A DNA stretch of 64,000 bases from CAYZGU01 sp964478165 (GTDB taxonomy: Bacteria > Poribacteria > WGA-4E > JAJDTR01): contig CAYZGU010000001.1 of NCBI GenBank assembly GCA_964478165.1, positions 1 through 64,000 of the forward strand, in the 5' to 3' direction. This document shows, piece by piece, positions 35,173 to 44,119 of the stretch. Position 1 is the stretch's first letter. Every line of letters begins with the position of its first letter. Position numbers and translations under genes: made by a program. The notes under the pieces are model-generated. The model worked only from the letters and a program-made list of their open reading frames with translations, did no database searches and was not told where the DNA came from.

Positions 35173-36810
35173 ATGATGAAACGCGATCCTGTATTCATCG
35201 TAATCTTTTGTGCACTTGTTTTGATTGGTTATCGGCCAACAAACGCAGAACCAAAAGACACAACCACTTGGTGGTTGCTTGCAGATGCAGATTCTAATTA
35301 TCACTCGGAAGCCAACTTCGATGCGCTGATAAAGCTGTTGGTGGAGAGAGCGGGAGTCCCTTCGAATCAGATACAACGAATTCAAGGAGAAGGATGCAGT
35401 CCAAAGAATATTCAAAACGCAATTCGAAATCTGGCTCATCGCATGAGAGCAGTCGATCGATTAATCTTTTTTTTTCAAGGGGGAGTAACCAAGAAGAAAC
35501 GTTCGAATTCCATCTATCTATTGGCCCACGGCTCTGAATTAGAGACCTTGGATTCAGCAATAAGAGACGTCGAACTGAATCGTTGGTTCCGAGAAGCACA
35601 TATTGAAGAAACGATGGTGATCTTTGACGGACACACCGCAGATAGAAACATCTATGCCTATGTGGCAAATCGTACACTCCTCGGCAAAACGGCACTCGTA
35701 TCAATAAAACCAGACCGGAACGATGGGACCTCCTTGCTTGGAATTGTTCTATCGATGTTGCAAACTGATAGTAGTGATATAAACGACGATCGCCGGATTA
35801 CTGTGGGCGAGCTACACGAATTCATGATGGCCCATATGCCGCCGCAAGGCAGCATTGTAGCGCCAATGGGTAACGTGGACATGGCCATTATGAAGCTGTC
35901 ACCAATGCTTAAAATCGTGACAGTGCCGCAGGGAGCTACAATTGTCTTGAACGGCGCAAATGTGGGTGTAACACCTAAACGTATCATTCAAAACCTAAAA
36001 GAATTCAATTACGAGATAGAGGTTAAAAAACCCGGATATCTCACTCCATCAGCCCGTTCTATTGAGATTGACATGATTCAAGGTGAGACAGCCTCCGTTT
36101 CATGGGTGTTAAATCCAATCGCAATATATGGTAAGATTTCGCCACCGGCAAACACCGTCTTGGAACAGATACAAGTGGGAATTGAAGGCACTAGTCAAAG
36201 GCAAACGGTAGATTTAGATGGCAATTATCGCTTTGAAAATCTGAATGTAATTGATATCCTGTCAGTCGGAAAAACCTATACACTAAAGGCAGTCGGAGCA
36301 CAGGTCTATCATGCTGAAACCAACATACTGTTTGAGGGATATAACTCAATTCGACGAGATCTAACCCTGGTTGAGAAAACGTGGTTTGAAGTTGCACAAT
36401 TGCGATTTGATTCGAAAGATGATGAAGGAGCAATTGCCGCGTTTCAAAACGGCATCGAAGGTGAAACTGATTTACCGTTGATGTCTACAAAATTAACGGA
36501 ACTGCTCTTTAATTCCTTTTCAGCAGCAGTAGACAACAGGACCATCGACAATATAGCTTACTTAATTGCTACAGCAAAATTAGCCGATAGATCCGGCCAT
36601 ACAGAAGCTTCCAAGACATACTGGCATCATGTCAAGTCCCGGACAGAAAAAGGGACTCCATCGCACAAATTGGCTACAAATCAGCTGCGAGAACTGAATT
36701 TTGGCCACATGCTGATTAACGGTGCACTTATCGTTCTCCTAGTTGTTGTATTGCTCTCTGGTGGTTGGTCTTTGCATAAATATTTCAAGGGGAGAGAGAA
36801 CAACATGTGA
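35173..36810 (+). CDS. Membrane pseudo-caspase with PEGA domain
   Basis: The 545-residue product starts with a signal peptide or anchor (VFIVIFCALVLIGYRP). Residues of about 30-235 follow the caspase/metacaspase (C14) fold: NFDALIKLLVERAGVPSNQI, a CSPKNIQNAIRNLAHRM helix and a late INDDRRITVGELHEFM segment. Both catalytic positions are altered. The usual SGHG histidine loop reads Q102-G-G, and the DxCHSG cysteine loop reads D152-G-H-T, so protease activity is not expected. A PEGA domain follows (TVPQGATIVLNGANVGVTP), then a carboxypeptidase-regulatory-like beta domain (DLDGNYRFENL), a helical repeat region and a C-terminal transmembrane helix (ALIVLLVVVLLSGGW). It is 72 bp upstream of a DAC-like gene on the same strand. 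Confidence 0.75.
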   Translation: MMKRDPVFIVIFCALVLIGYRPTNAEPKDTTTWWLLADADSNYHSEANFDALIKLLVERAGVPSNQIQRIQGEGCSPKNIQNAIRNLAHRMRAVDRLIFFFQGGVTKKKRSNSIYLLAHGSELETLDSAIRDVELNRWFREAHIEETMVIFDGHTADRNIYAYVANRTLLGKTALVSIKPDRNDGTSLLGIVLSMLQTDSSDINDDRRITVGELHEFMMAHMPPQGSIVAPMGNVDMAIMKLSPMLKIVTVPQGATIVLNGANVGVTPKRIIQNLKEFNYEIEVKKPGYLTPSARSIEIDMIQGETASVSWVLNPIAIYGKISPPANTVLEQIQVGIEGTSQRQTVDLDGNYRFENLNVIDILSVGKTYTLKAVGAQVYHAETNILFEGYNSIRRDLTLVEKTWFEVAQLRFDSKDDEGAIAAFQNGIEGETDLPLMSTKLTELLFNSFSAAVDNRTIDNIAYLIATAKLADRSGHTEASKTYWHHVKSRTEKGTPSHKLATNQLRELNFGHMLINGALIVLLVVVLLSGGWSLHKYFKGRENNM

Positions 36811-36881
36811 CATGTCGCATGTATCTGGGAGATAACCAGGTTCTCAACACTCGATATCTCAGTAGTGGAGGAAGTTAATCG

Positions 36882-37958
36882 ATGTTTCTCTTTAAGGTCT
36901 TGTGGCCAAAACAATACCAGCAATTACTTACTGAACGCAAGCGCCTTCGGCAACAACGCGTCCAACTGGAAACTAGTACAAAGCTCCTAGAGAAAGAAAA
37001 AGAAGACTTGAAGGAGACGCACCGAAGAGAGAGAGAGGATTTCCAAACACAGTTGGACAAACTGCGCAACCAAGCACGAGACTATGAATCGCTCCAGACA
37101 CGATTGCAAAAACTGAGGGACCAAGAGGAAATCCAAATTACAGAGGGTATTAACGCACGTATAAAAGAATTGAAATTCGACCCTTCGCATGTTGAGACGC
37201 TTTGGGAAGATAGAACTGATTTGATTGAGTTATATCTCAATCGACTATATTCCCTCGCCAAGCAATTTGCGATATCGAACAAAGAGATGAAAATGAGCCG
37301 GGGACTGTTTCTACTACTGGTTGATGAGCGTAATATAGTTAGCGACAATTTCTCAGAATTCCACGATGGACAGACTGAACATTTGGCGGAGAAGAAATAC
37401 GAGGAAATCAATCAGCTGCCTCACATTTTCTCTTCCAACATCGATGCCGTTCTCAATTACATGGGTGACAAAGTTGCAATAAGAGTTGAAGGCGGGGAAA
37501 CGACAGGATACGAGGAACGAGATGGAGCTTTGCTCATTAACCTTAAGGGATCCGCTTTCCGATCCTGTGTAATGGTTGAAGGTGTCCGCACACACCGAGT
37601 ATACGAAGGTGTGGAGGCCCTGCAGAAGGGAAGTGCAAAGCACAACGCGGCAATATATGCGTCATCACTAGATGAAGTCCTTGGGGCAATTGTTGTAAGC
37701 GAGGAAGACAGCGAAGTGGTCATTTTTCGCAATGGACGCTTTGTTAAGCATTACGATCCATTTACAAATACAGAAATACGGCGAGAACAACGACTCGCAC
37801 AGGCGCAACATCAGCATAAGGGCGAGAAAGCAGATGTCAAGACACTAGTCGAAAACACAGTCCCTGAGCTCAAAAACAATGACACCCCCACTATCTCTAG
37901 CGAAAAGGACGACGTTGACGCTGATGAAATCTCTCCGTCGGCACCGCCAACGCTTTGA
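36882..37958 (+). CDS. Coiled-coil protein with a diadenylate-cyclase-like (DisA_N) domain
   Basis: This 358-residue protein has a GAGGAAG ribosome site. Residues of about 12-85 are a strongly charged coiled coil (Glu/Arg/Lys/Gln heptads). Residues of about 95-305 resemble a DAC domain: RDGALLINLKGS with D214-G-A216, the catalytic DGA motif, then SAKHNAAIYASSLDEVLGAIVVSEED and VVIFRNGRFVKHYDP. The second DAC motif, normally RHR, reads K253-H-N255, so ATP binding or cyclisation may be changed. The last 45 residues are acidic and disordered. DAC enzymes make c-di-AMP from two ATP. The gene follows the pseudo-caspase gene and probably shares its transcript. Confidence 0.65.
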   Translation: MFLFKVLWPKQYQQLLTERKRLRQQRVQLETSTKLLEKEKEDLKETHRREREDFQTQLDKLRNQARDYESLQTRLQKLRDQEEIQITEGINARIKELKFDPSHVETLWEDRTDLIELYLNRLYSLAKQFAISNKEMKMSRGLFLLLVDERNIVSDNFSEFHDGQTEHLAEKKYEEINQLPHIFSSNIDAVLNYMGDKVAIRVEGGETTGYEERDGALLINLKGSAFRSCVMVEGVRTHRVYEGVEALQKGSAKHNAAIYASSLDEVLGAIVVSEEDSEVVIFRNGRFVKHYDPFTNTEIRREQRLAQAQHQHKGEKADVKTLVENTVPELKNNDTPTISSEKDDVDADEISPSAPPTL

Positions 37959-38132
37959 GAAAAATACAGCGACATCGAATGCCGATGATTGATGTTTACG
38001 AACTGGGTTGGATTCTGGCTGCTGTGATCTAAAGGTTAACAATCTATCCAACAACCAAGTGCGACATTCGAGAAAGAGCAGCGCGAGGATTCACCCACTT
38101 CCTCTGTTTACTAGCTGACTTCAATTGCGAAA

Positions 38133-39653
38133 CTAACCGTCATGACGCAAGTGAACGATCTTGTTGATGGCGTCAATGTATGCTTTTGCACTGGCTTCAA
38201 TAATATCCGTACTCGCGCCATACCCAACAATTGATTGTCCGTTGTCCTGAACCTTGATCGTCACTTCCCCTATAGCATCCTTTCCTTCCGTTACAGACCT
38301 GATACTATAATCAGCTAATACAAGTGAGATTTCAACAATACGATCAATAGCTTTATAAGCTGCATCCACAGGACCATCGCCCGTTGATGCTTCTTCGACG
38401 ACGCCTCGCTCTGTTCGCAATCCCACGGTTGTTGTAGACGAAATTTTCGTCCCACTGACGACCTGAATGAACTCGAGTTGGAAGACTTCTGGGATGGAAT
38501 GTACCTCATCACACATTATTGCCTCAAGATCAGCGTCGTGAACTGATTTTTTCTTATCCGCCACTTTGAGGAATCGTTCGTAGATTCTATCAAGTTCTCC
38601 CTGCTCAGGGTGATATCCAAGAGCATTTAAACGATGCCTTAACGCATTTCGACCTGACCGCGGGCTTAGGATAATCTGGCTCTCGTGCCACCCTACATCC
38701 TCGGGATCAATAATCTCAAATGTATCTCGTTGTTTGATAACACCGTCTTGATGGATACCTGAACTATGTGCAAATGCATTTGCACCCACTATCGCCTTGT
38801 TCGGCTGAACGGGAATCCCCATTGTTCGACTCACGCGGCGGCTTATAGGAACAATCTCCTTGATGTTTACGCCAGTGTGAAGGTTCTTGAAGTGATCATT
38901 CCGTGTACGGATTGCCATTACAACCTCTTCCAATGAAGTATTGCCCGCCCTTTCCCCAAGCCCGTTGACCGTACATTCTACCTGACGCACACCGTTCTTG
39001 ATTGATTCCAGGCTATTTGCCACGGCAAGTCCGAGATCGTTGTGGCAGTGAACACTTATCACGGATTTCTCAACATTTGATACATTAGAAAATATGTCCG
39101 AGATTAATTTCCCAAAATCCAACGGGACAGCATAACCGACTGTATCTGGAATATTAATGATTGTTGCGCCGGCTTCAATTGCAGACTCAATCACCTCGAA
39201 AAGATAGTTGGATTCGGTACGCGCAGCATCCATAGGCGAGAATTCGACAATCTCGCATAGGCTTCGCGCGTAGGCTACAGCTTCAACGGTTCGCCCTAAT
39301 ATTGTTTTACGATCAGATCGGGTAATTCCAATTATGTGAACATCTGATGTACCAACGAACGTATGAATACGAGGTTTCGCTGCAGCCTTAATTGATTGCC
39401 ATGCTGCGGTGATATCATTTTCGATGATTCGTGAAAGGGCACAAATTTCGGGACCCTCGACTTCGTTCGCAATACGCTCGACTGCATCGAACTCACCGGG
39501 AGATGAAACGGGGAAGCCCGCCTCAATGACGTCAACATTTAATTTCGCCAGATGTTGGGCAATTTCTAGCTTTTCTTCGAGATTTAGCGCGGCACCAGGC
39601 GTTTGCTCAGCATCACGAAGGGTGGTGTCAAAAATGCGAACTTGCTCAGACAT
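38133..39653 (-). CDS. leuA: 2-isopropylmalate synthase LeuA
   Basis: LeuA condenses acetyl-CoA with 2-oxoisovalerate, the first committed step to leucine. The protein of about 506 residues has the DRE-TIM start RIFDTTLRDAEQTPG (metal-binding Asp), EAGFPVSSPGE, SVHCHNDLGLAVANS (HxH metal ligands) and NGLGERAGNTSLEEVVMA. A C-terminal LeuA regulatory domain (after about residue 390) has GAST-type loops. The ATG at 39653 has AGGAGG 10 nt upstream; an upstream extension in frame has no support. A citramalate-synthase role cannot be excluded by motifs alone. It follows aroF in the same direction. Confidence 0.92.
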   Translation of the reverse strand: MSEQVRIFDTTLRDAEQTPGAALNLEEKLEIAQHLAKLNVDVIEAGFPVSSPGEFDAVERIANEVEGPEICALSRIIENDITAAWQSIKAAAKPRIHTFVGTSDVHIIGITRSDRKTILGRTVEAVAYARSLCEIVEFSPMDAARTESNYLFEVIESAIEAGATIINIPDTVGYAVPLDFGKLISDIFSNVSNVEKSVISVHCHNDLGLAVANSLESIKNGVRQVECTVNGLGERAGNTSLEEVVMAIRTRNDHFKNLHTGVNIKEIVPISRRVSRTMGIPVQPNKAIVGANAFAHSSGIHQDGVIKQRDTFEIIDPEDVGWHESQIILSPRSGRNALRHRLNALGYHPEQGELDRIYERFLKVADKKKSVHDADLEAIMCDEVHSIPEVFQLEFIQVVSGTKISSTTTVGLRTERGVVEEASTGDGPVDAAYKAIDRIVEISLVLADYSIRSVTEGKDAIGEVTIKVQDNGQSIVGYGASTDIIEASAKAYIDAINKIVHLRHDG

Positions 39654-39824
39654 TAGTATTAGCCTCCTGTTCACTAGATATCTCAATTTCAACCTGATGG
39701 CCCAACGAGTTGAAACGATTTCCAGTGCTAGTAAATTCAATGCTCTAGTGGCCTTCAAGCACGCTTACGGTAGGTTCTTTCTTCGTCCGCTATTCAGTCT
39801 TAATCGGGGATTAAAACATGTCCT

Positions 39825-40841
39825 TTAAAGCTGGCGCCCCACTGCGGACGCAATAGGCCTGAGTTCATGCATTAATTGACTAAACTGATTTGGAAAAAGG
39901 GACTGGACTCCATCAGAGGTCATTGAATTATCCGGATCATGATGAACTTCCAGGAGCAATCCATCCGCTCCAGCGGCGATAGCCGCCTTTGACATCGGCG
40001 CAACTAGACTTCGAATTCCTGTTCCGTGGCTAGGATCAACGATAATTGGCAAATGACTCAACTCTTTAATTGAAGGCACGGCATTAAGGTCTAACGTGTT
40101 CCGCGTATGTGTTTCGAAAGTCCGAATACCACGCTCACACAAAATTACGTCCGGATTTCCCTCGGAAAGAATATACTCAGATGCCAATAACCATTCCTCA
40201 ATTGTTGCGGATAACCCTCGCTTGAGAACAACTGGCTTCCCAAATTTACCGACTTCGCGCAACAGATAGAAATTTTGCATGTTCCGGGTTCCAATCTGGA
40301 ATATGTCGGTGTACCTGCCAACAAGTTCAACTTCGTTTGGCGTCATCACTTCCGTAATAATCCCAAGTCCCGTTTCCTGCCTCGCTTCCGCAAGCATTTT
40401 GAGTGCTGGTTCACCATAACCTTGGAAGTTGTACGGACCGGTTCGTGGTTTGAATGCCCCACCTCGTATGAACGTCCCACCAGCTTTTACAATTTCCTTT
40501 GCAATCGTAACGATCTGCTCCGTAGTTTCAACAGCGCACGGTCCTGCAAGCACGACAAGCCTACTACCGCCAATCTTCGTACCATTGGCCTCAATGATAG
40601 TGGGCTGATTACGAAATTGACGGCTTGCCAATTTGTATGGGGCACTTATTGCCATCGTACGTTCCACACCAGACATGGACTCAATTGGCATATCGCCAAG
40701 CTGCACTTTATCACCAATGACACCAATAACGGCCCGCTCTTCACCGATAGATGTTTGCGATTTTAAACCAGCATCCTCAATTCGCTTGATTACGCCATCT
40801 ATCTGTTCCTCCAAAGCTCCCGGTTCCATTATTATCACCAT
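39825..40841 (-). CDS. aroF: 3-deoxy-7-phosphoheptulonate (DAHP) synthase
   Basis: The enzyme joins phosphoenolpyruvate and erythrose 4-phosphate at the head of the shikimate pathway. From the ATG at 40841 it has about 338 residues: an N-terminal ACT-like regulatory part (VIIMEPGALEEQIDGVIKRI) and a (beta/alpha)8 barrel with VVLAGPCAVE, RGGAFKPRTGPYNFQG, VVLKRGLSATIEEWL, LCERGIRTFE and PIIVDPSHGTG. The arrangement matches the Thermotoga/Bacillus type Ibeta enzyme, which is feedback-inhibited through the ACT-like domain. GGAG precedes the ATG. A leader of about 290 nt with an intrinsic terminator lies upstream. Confidence 0.95.
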   Translation of the reverse strand: MVIIMEPGALEEQIDGVIKRIEDAGLKSQTSIGEERAVIGVIGDKVQLGDMPIESMSGVERTMAISAPYKLASRQFRNQPTIIEANGTKIGGSRLVVLAGPCAVETTEQIVTIAKEIVKAGGTFIRGGAFKPRTGPYNFQGYGEPALKMLAEARQETGLGIITEVMTPNEVELVGRYTDIFQIGTRNMQNFYLLREVGKFGKPVVLKRGLSATIEEWLLASEYILSEGNPDVILCERGIRTFETHTRNTLDLNAVPSIKELSHLPIIVDPSHGTGIRSLVAPMSKAAIAAGADGLLLEVHHDPDNSMTSDGVQSLFPNQFSQLMHELRPIASAVGRQL

Positions 40842-40881
40842 AATACAAGCTCCTACAAATCGTCGAATTCGAACAATGTAC

Positions 40882-40924
40882 AAAAAAAACCCACCATCGT
40901 CGTAGCACAACTTTCAATAGTGGG
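40882..40924 (-). terminator. Attenuator terminator in the aroF leader
   Basis: Read on the minus strand, CCCACTATTG (40924-40915) pairs over ten positions with CGATGGTGGG (40899-40890), followed by eight T residues (40889-40882). It lies 40 nt before the aroF ATG. A competing stem, ATAGTG with CACTAT of the 5' arm, is available just upstream and would block it. The element closely resembles the one before tyrS, pointing to shared attenuation. Confidence 0.75.
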
Positions 40925-41141
40925 CTCTGCCAAACAGCACTATACCAATCTTTCTTCATCAAGCCTGTTCAATCGCCAGAAGTCCACCTTCGCAAGCCAA
41001 GTACCAGAGACCCCATTCCGAACCAATATCAATATAAAGACCACACCGCACTCGTATACCTCCGCGTGCGAGACCCCGACCGGGCTGGTAAAACTCAAAG
41101 ACTCTAGCAGCTAACGAAATACCAAACCAATCCACGTTAAG

Positions 41142-41170
41142 ACTCTAACAGAGGAAGCAATAGATGTCAA
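41142..41170 (-). promoter_or_regulatory. Likely aroF promoter
   Basis: On the minus strand there is a consensus -35 TTGACA (41165-41170), a 17-bp spacer and -10 TAGAGT (41142-41147). It begins 10 bp before the tyrS stop codon ends and would start a leader of about 294 nt that includes the attenuator. Confidence 0.55.
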
Positions 41171-41179
41171 CAAATATTT

Positions 41180-42415
41180 TCACCCCGCAACAATACGGTG
41201 AAAATGCTTTTTCCCATGCCGAAGCAGCAAAATCCCTCCATCAAGATGTCCTTCCGTCACCAAGGCGTCTACGGCTGTTATCTGATTGCCATTCACATAT
41301 GCCCCTCCCTGCTGAATTAGACGGCGGACGGCACTCTTGGAAGTTCCCAAACCGACTTCGCAGAATAGATCGACGGCTGGAATTCCTGTCGTCAGTCGGT
41401 GAGCGTCGATAGTTGTCGTAGGCATAGAAGATAGATTGATTCCGCGTTCACTGAAAACAGAGCGTGATGCTAATCGCGCACCTTCTGCTTGCGTTTCGCC
41501 GTGGGCGAGCTTAGTCACTTCATAGGCAAGGACCTCTTTTGCCTCTCGAATCTCCTCACCCTTCAACTTACCCAAACGTTTTACATCACCCATCGATAAG
41601 AAAGTAAAGATTGCCAGAAACCGTTCTACGTCACGGTCATCAACGTTAATCCAGTATTGGTAGAACTCATAGGGCGGCGTGCGATCGGAATCGAGCCAAA
41701 GTGCCCCACCTAGAGTTTTTCCCATTTTTTCGCCGGTGGCAGTAGTAAGCAGCGGAAACGTAAATGCATGTACTGTTTTTCCTTCCGTACGCCGCACCAA
41801 ATCAACCCCCGCAAGGATGTTCCCCCACTGATCATCACCACCGAGCTGGAGCATACAGTCGTGTTCGCGAAACAGGTAAAGGAAGTCGTAGGCCTGGAGA
41901 AGCTGGTAGTTAAATTCAATGAAGGAAAGCCCCTCTTCGCGTTCGAGCCGCTGACGGTATGCCTCAGCTCTAATCATCGCGTTCACACGAAAGTGACGTC
42001 CAATGTCCCGGAGAAATTCAATGTAGTTTAGTGGTAGTAGCCAATCCGCATTGTTCATGAACACACCTTTTCCTTCGCCAAAATTCAGGTATCGTTTTAA
42101 CTGGGAAAGGATGCCCACGCTGTTCGATTCGATCGTCTCTCTTGACATCAGTTTGCGCATTTCCGTTTTGCCGCTTGGATCGCCGATCATTGTCGTTCCT
42201 CCACCGATTATTACAATCGGTGTATGTCCCGCACGTTGGAGATGTGCCATCGCCATAATAGGAATCAGACTTCCCACGTGGAGACTAATTGCGGTTGGAT
42301 CAAATCCAACATAGAAGGCAATCTTCCTTTCGGATAAAAGGCGTGTAATTTCACCCGCGTCAGTGTGTTGTTGTATAAATCCTCGTTCCTTTAGAAATTC
42401 AAAGTGGTTATCCAC
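41180..42415 (-). CDS. tyrS: Tyrosyl-tRNA synthetase TyrRS
   Basis: This class I synthetase of about 411 residues charges tRNA-Tyr. The ATP signatures are HVGSL (HIGH equivalent) after FYVGFDPTAISL and KMGKT (KMSKS-type). GDDQWGNI lies at the tyrosine site, and a C-terminal S4 RNA-binding domain has SKSAVRRLIQQGGAYVNGN. The GTG at 42415 has GAGG 9 nt upstream and yields the normal length; the open frame to 42574 runs through the leader and is not credible. Expression is likely controlled by the attenuator upstream. Confidence 0.95.
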   Translation of the reverse strand: MDNHFEFLKERGFIQQHTDAGEITRLLSERKIAFYVGFDPTAISLHVGSLIPIMAMAHLQRAGHTPIVIIGGGTTMIGDPSGKTEMRKLMSRETIESNSVGILSQLKRYLNFGEGKGVFMNNADWLLPLNYIEFLRDIGRHFRVNAMIRAEAYRQRLEREEGLSFIEFNYQLLQAYDFLYLFREHDCMLQLGGDDQWGNILAGVDLVRRTEGKTVHAFTFPLLTTATGEKMGKTLGGALWLDSDRTPPYEFYQYWINVDDRDVERFLAIFTFLSMGDVKRLGKLKGEEIREAKEVLAYEVTKLAHGETQAEGARLASRSVFSERGINLSSMPTTTIDAHRLTTGIPAVDLFCEVGLGTSKSAVRRLIQQGGAYVNGNQITAVDALVTEGHLDGGILLLRHGKKHFHRIVAG

Positions 42416-42454
42416 TTTACGATACCTCACTATATAGAAATGGCGAGCTGTTGC

Positions 42455-42494
42455 AAAAAAAAACCCACCACCGAACCAACTTTTCGATGATGGG
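42455..42494 (-). terminator. Attenuator terminator in the tyrS leader
   Basis: On the minus strand CCCATCATCG (42494-42485) pairs over ten positions with CGGTGGTGGG (42473-42464), followed by nine T residues (42463-42455). An upstream copy, CCCATCAC, can also pair with the 3' arm, and GTGATGG further upstream can pair with either CCCATCA copy, giving the alternative structures expected of an attenuator. Confidence 0.75.
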
Positions 42495-42713
42495 CGAGCA
42501 AAAACTAGTGAGTGATGGGAAACCTTCAAAACATACTCTCGACCACTGAGACAACCCGCCATCACAAAAGACATGGAACAGATGGAAATTTCTCGTGAAA
42601 TCGGTCAAATGTACTAGACAAGACATCCACTTCTGTTCGTGAAGGCTTATGAGATTCGATTCGTTTTTCAGAATGAGTACGGCGGTTCGCAAACCCCACT
42701 ATTAGACAGCTAT

Positions 42714-42743
42714 ATGGTAACTGACGTGCCTCAAAAATGTCAA
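42714..42743 (-). promoter_or_regulatory. Likely tyrS promoter
   Basis: On the minus strand there is a consensus -35 TTGACA (42738-42743), an 18-bp spacer and a weak -10 TACCAT (42714-42719). Transcription from about 42707 gives a leader of about 291 nt before the GTG start, almost the same length as the aroF leader. Confidence 0.5.
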
Positions 42744-42853
42744 GAGGATTTTGCTTGGCAGAGGATTCAGTTTGACAAACATCTTCGGTAATCCTATCAT
42801 AAACGAAAATTAATGAAACGGGAATCATCCTTCCATCAAGAATGAGGTGAGAT

Positions 42854-44047
42854 ATGGTTCAGAAATTAGAGCAAACTAGCACTGCAACAAAGGCTATCCA
42901 CGCCGGGGAACAATCGACAACTGAAGCCAGTCCACTGGTGCCACCGATCTACCAAAACAGCACATTCCGGTTTGAAACGGCCGATGAATGTGATGCAGCA
43001 TTCAGTGATGATAGTAAAGGATACATCTATACTCGCTGGGGCAATCCCACGCAATCGGTGTTGGAAGCGAAGATCGCCATGCTGGAAGGAAGCGAAGCCG
43101 CCTTGGCAACAGCGTCAGGTATGGCTGCTGTAAGCTCGGCACTTCTAACGCTATTGCAGCACGGAGACCATATCATAGCAATGGATTCGCTATACTCCGC
43201 TTCTTACAATCTCCTCAATGAAGATCTCCGGCGCATGGGAATTGAAACCACATTTGTAGACACCGAAGACTTAAGCAAAATCGAGCGAGCAATTCAACCG
43301 AACACAAAAGTCATCTACATTGAAAGCCCCGCTAACCCAACTCTGAAGCTGGTGGATCTCCGTGCTTGCGCTGAAATCGCGCGAACACACAATGCCACCT
43401 CAGTCATCGACAACACGTTTGCCACGCCGTGTGGGCAACAACCGATTGCCTTGGGAATCAATATCGTGCTGCACAGTATGACAAAATACTTCAGCGGACA
43501 CGGCACAGTCGTTGCCGGTGCAATCGCTTCTTCAAAAGAATTCATAAACCTTGCAAAGAAGAAGGTGTTGCGGAATTTTGGCGGGATAATCAGTCCGTTC
43601 AATGCATGGCTCACGCTTCAAGGAATTGCAACACTGCCATTACGTTTCGAACGTCACTGTGAAAATGCCCAGCGCATCGCGATTTTCTTGGAAAAGCATC
43701 CCGCGATTGCGTGGGTACGTTATCCTGGCCTCCCAAGCCATCCGCAACATGCACTCGCCAAAAGGCAGATGCAATCCTTCGGTGGTATGATTTCTTTTGA
43801 ACTCAAGGATGGACAGCAGGCTGGAAAGAGACTACTGAACAGAATTCAAATCTGTTCACTGGCAGTGAGCCTTGGTGATGTGCGCACACTCATCTGCCAT
43901 CCGGCTTCAACAACGCACTCGAAAGTCCCTTCAGAATACCGCGTACGCTCAGGAATCACAGACGGATTAGTAAGACTTTCTGTTGGTTTGGAAGACGCAG
44001 CGGATATCATCACAGACCTCGATCGAGCACTAGGAGCGAGAGAGTAA
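42854..44047 (+). CDS. Cys/Met metabolism PLP-dependent enzyme (gamma-synthase/lyase type)
   Basis: This 397-residue fold-type I PLP enzyme of the trans-sulfuration family has GYIYTRWGNPT (phosphate-binding Tyr/Arg of the partner subunit), ATASGMAAVSSALL, VIDNTFATP, the PLP lysine in HSMTKYFSGHG, and SLGDVRTLICHPASTTH near the C-terminus. It could be O-succinylhomoserine/O-acetylhomoserine sulfhydrylase, cystathionine gamma-synthase/lyase or methionine gamma-lyase; motifs do not separate these. GAGGTGAG precedes the ATG. It is transcribed divergently from tyrS. Confidence 0.88.
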   Translation: MVQKLEQTSTATKAIHAGEQSTTEASPLVPPIYQNSTFRFETADECDAAFSDDSKGYIYTRWGNPTQSVLEAKIAMLEGSEAALATASGMAAVSSALLTLLQHGDHIIAMDSLYSASYNLLNEDLRRMGIETTFVDTEDLSKIERAIQPNTKVIYIESPANPTLKLVDLRACAEIARTHNATSVIDNTFATPCGQQPIALGINIVLHSMTKYFSGHGTVVAGAIASSKEFINLAKKKVLRNFGGIISPFNAWLTLQGIATLPLRFERHCENAQRIAIFLEKHPAIAWVRYPGLPSHPQHALAKRQMQSFGGMISFELKDGQQAGKRLLNRIQICSLAVSLGDVRTLICHPASTTHSKVPSEYRVRSGITDGLVRLSVGLEDAADIITDLDRALGARE

Positions 44048-44119
44048 GATCTTGGCATTGAGCATTGACTCACCTCCAACAATCTTTCACGCCGAAGGGC
44101 AACATCCAACACTTGAGTT

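Noticed and set aside
42416..42574. N-terminal extension of tyrS through the leader
   Set aside because: It would translate the attenuator stem and U-tract; GTG at 42415 has a GAGG site and gives the normal TyrRS length.
40842..42707. Canonical T-box riboswitches before aroF and tyrS
   Set aside because: The leader length fits, but the conserved GGGTGG-x-ACC T-box sequence and specifier-loop landmarks could not be found by eye, so only a generic attenuator is called.
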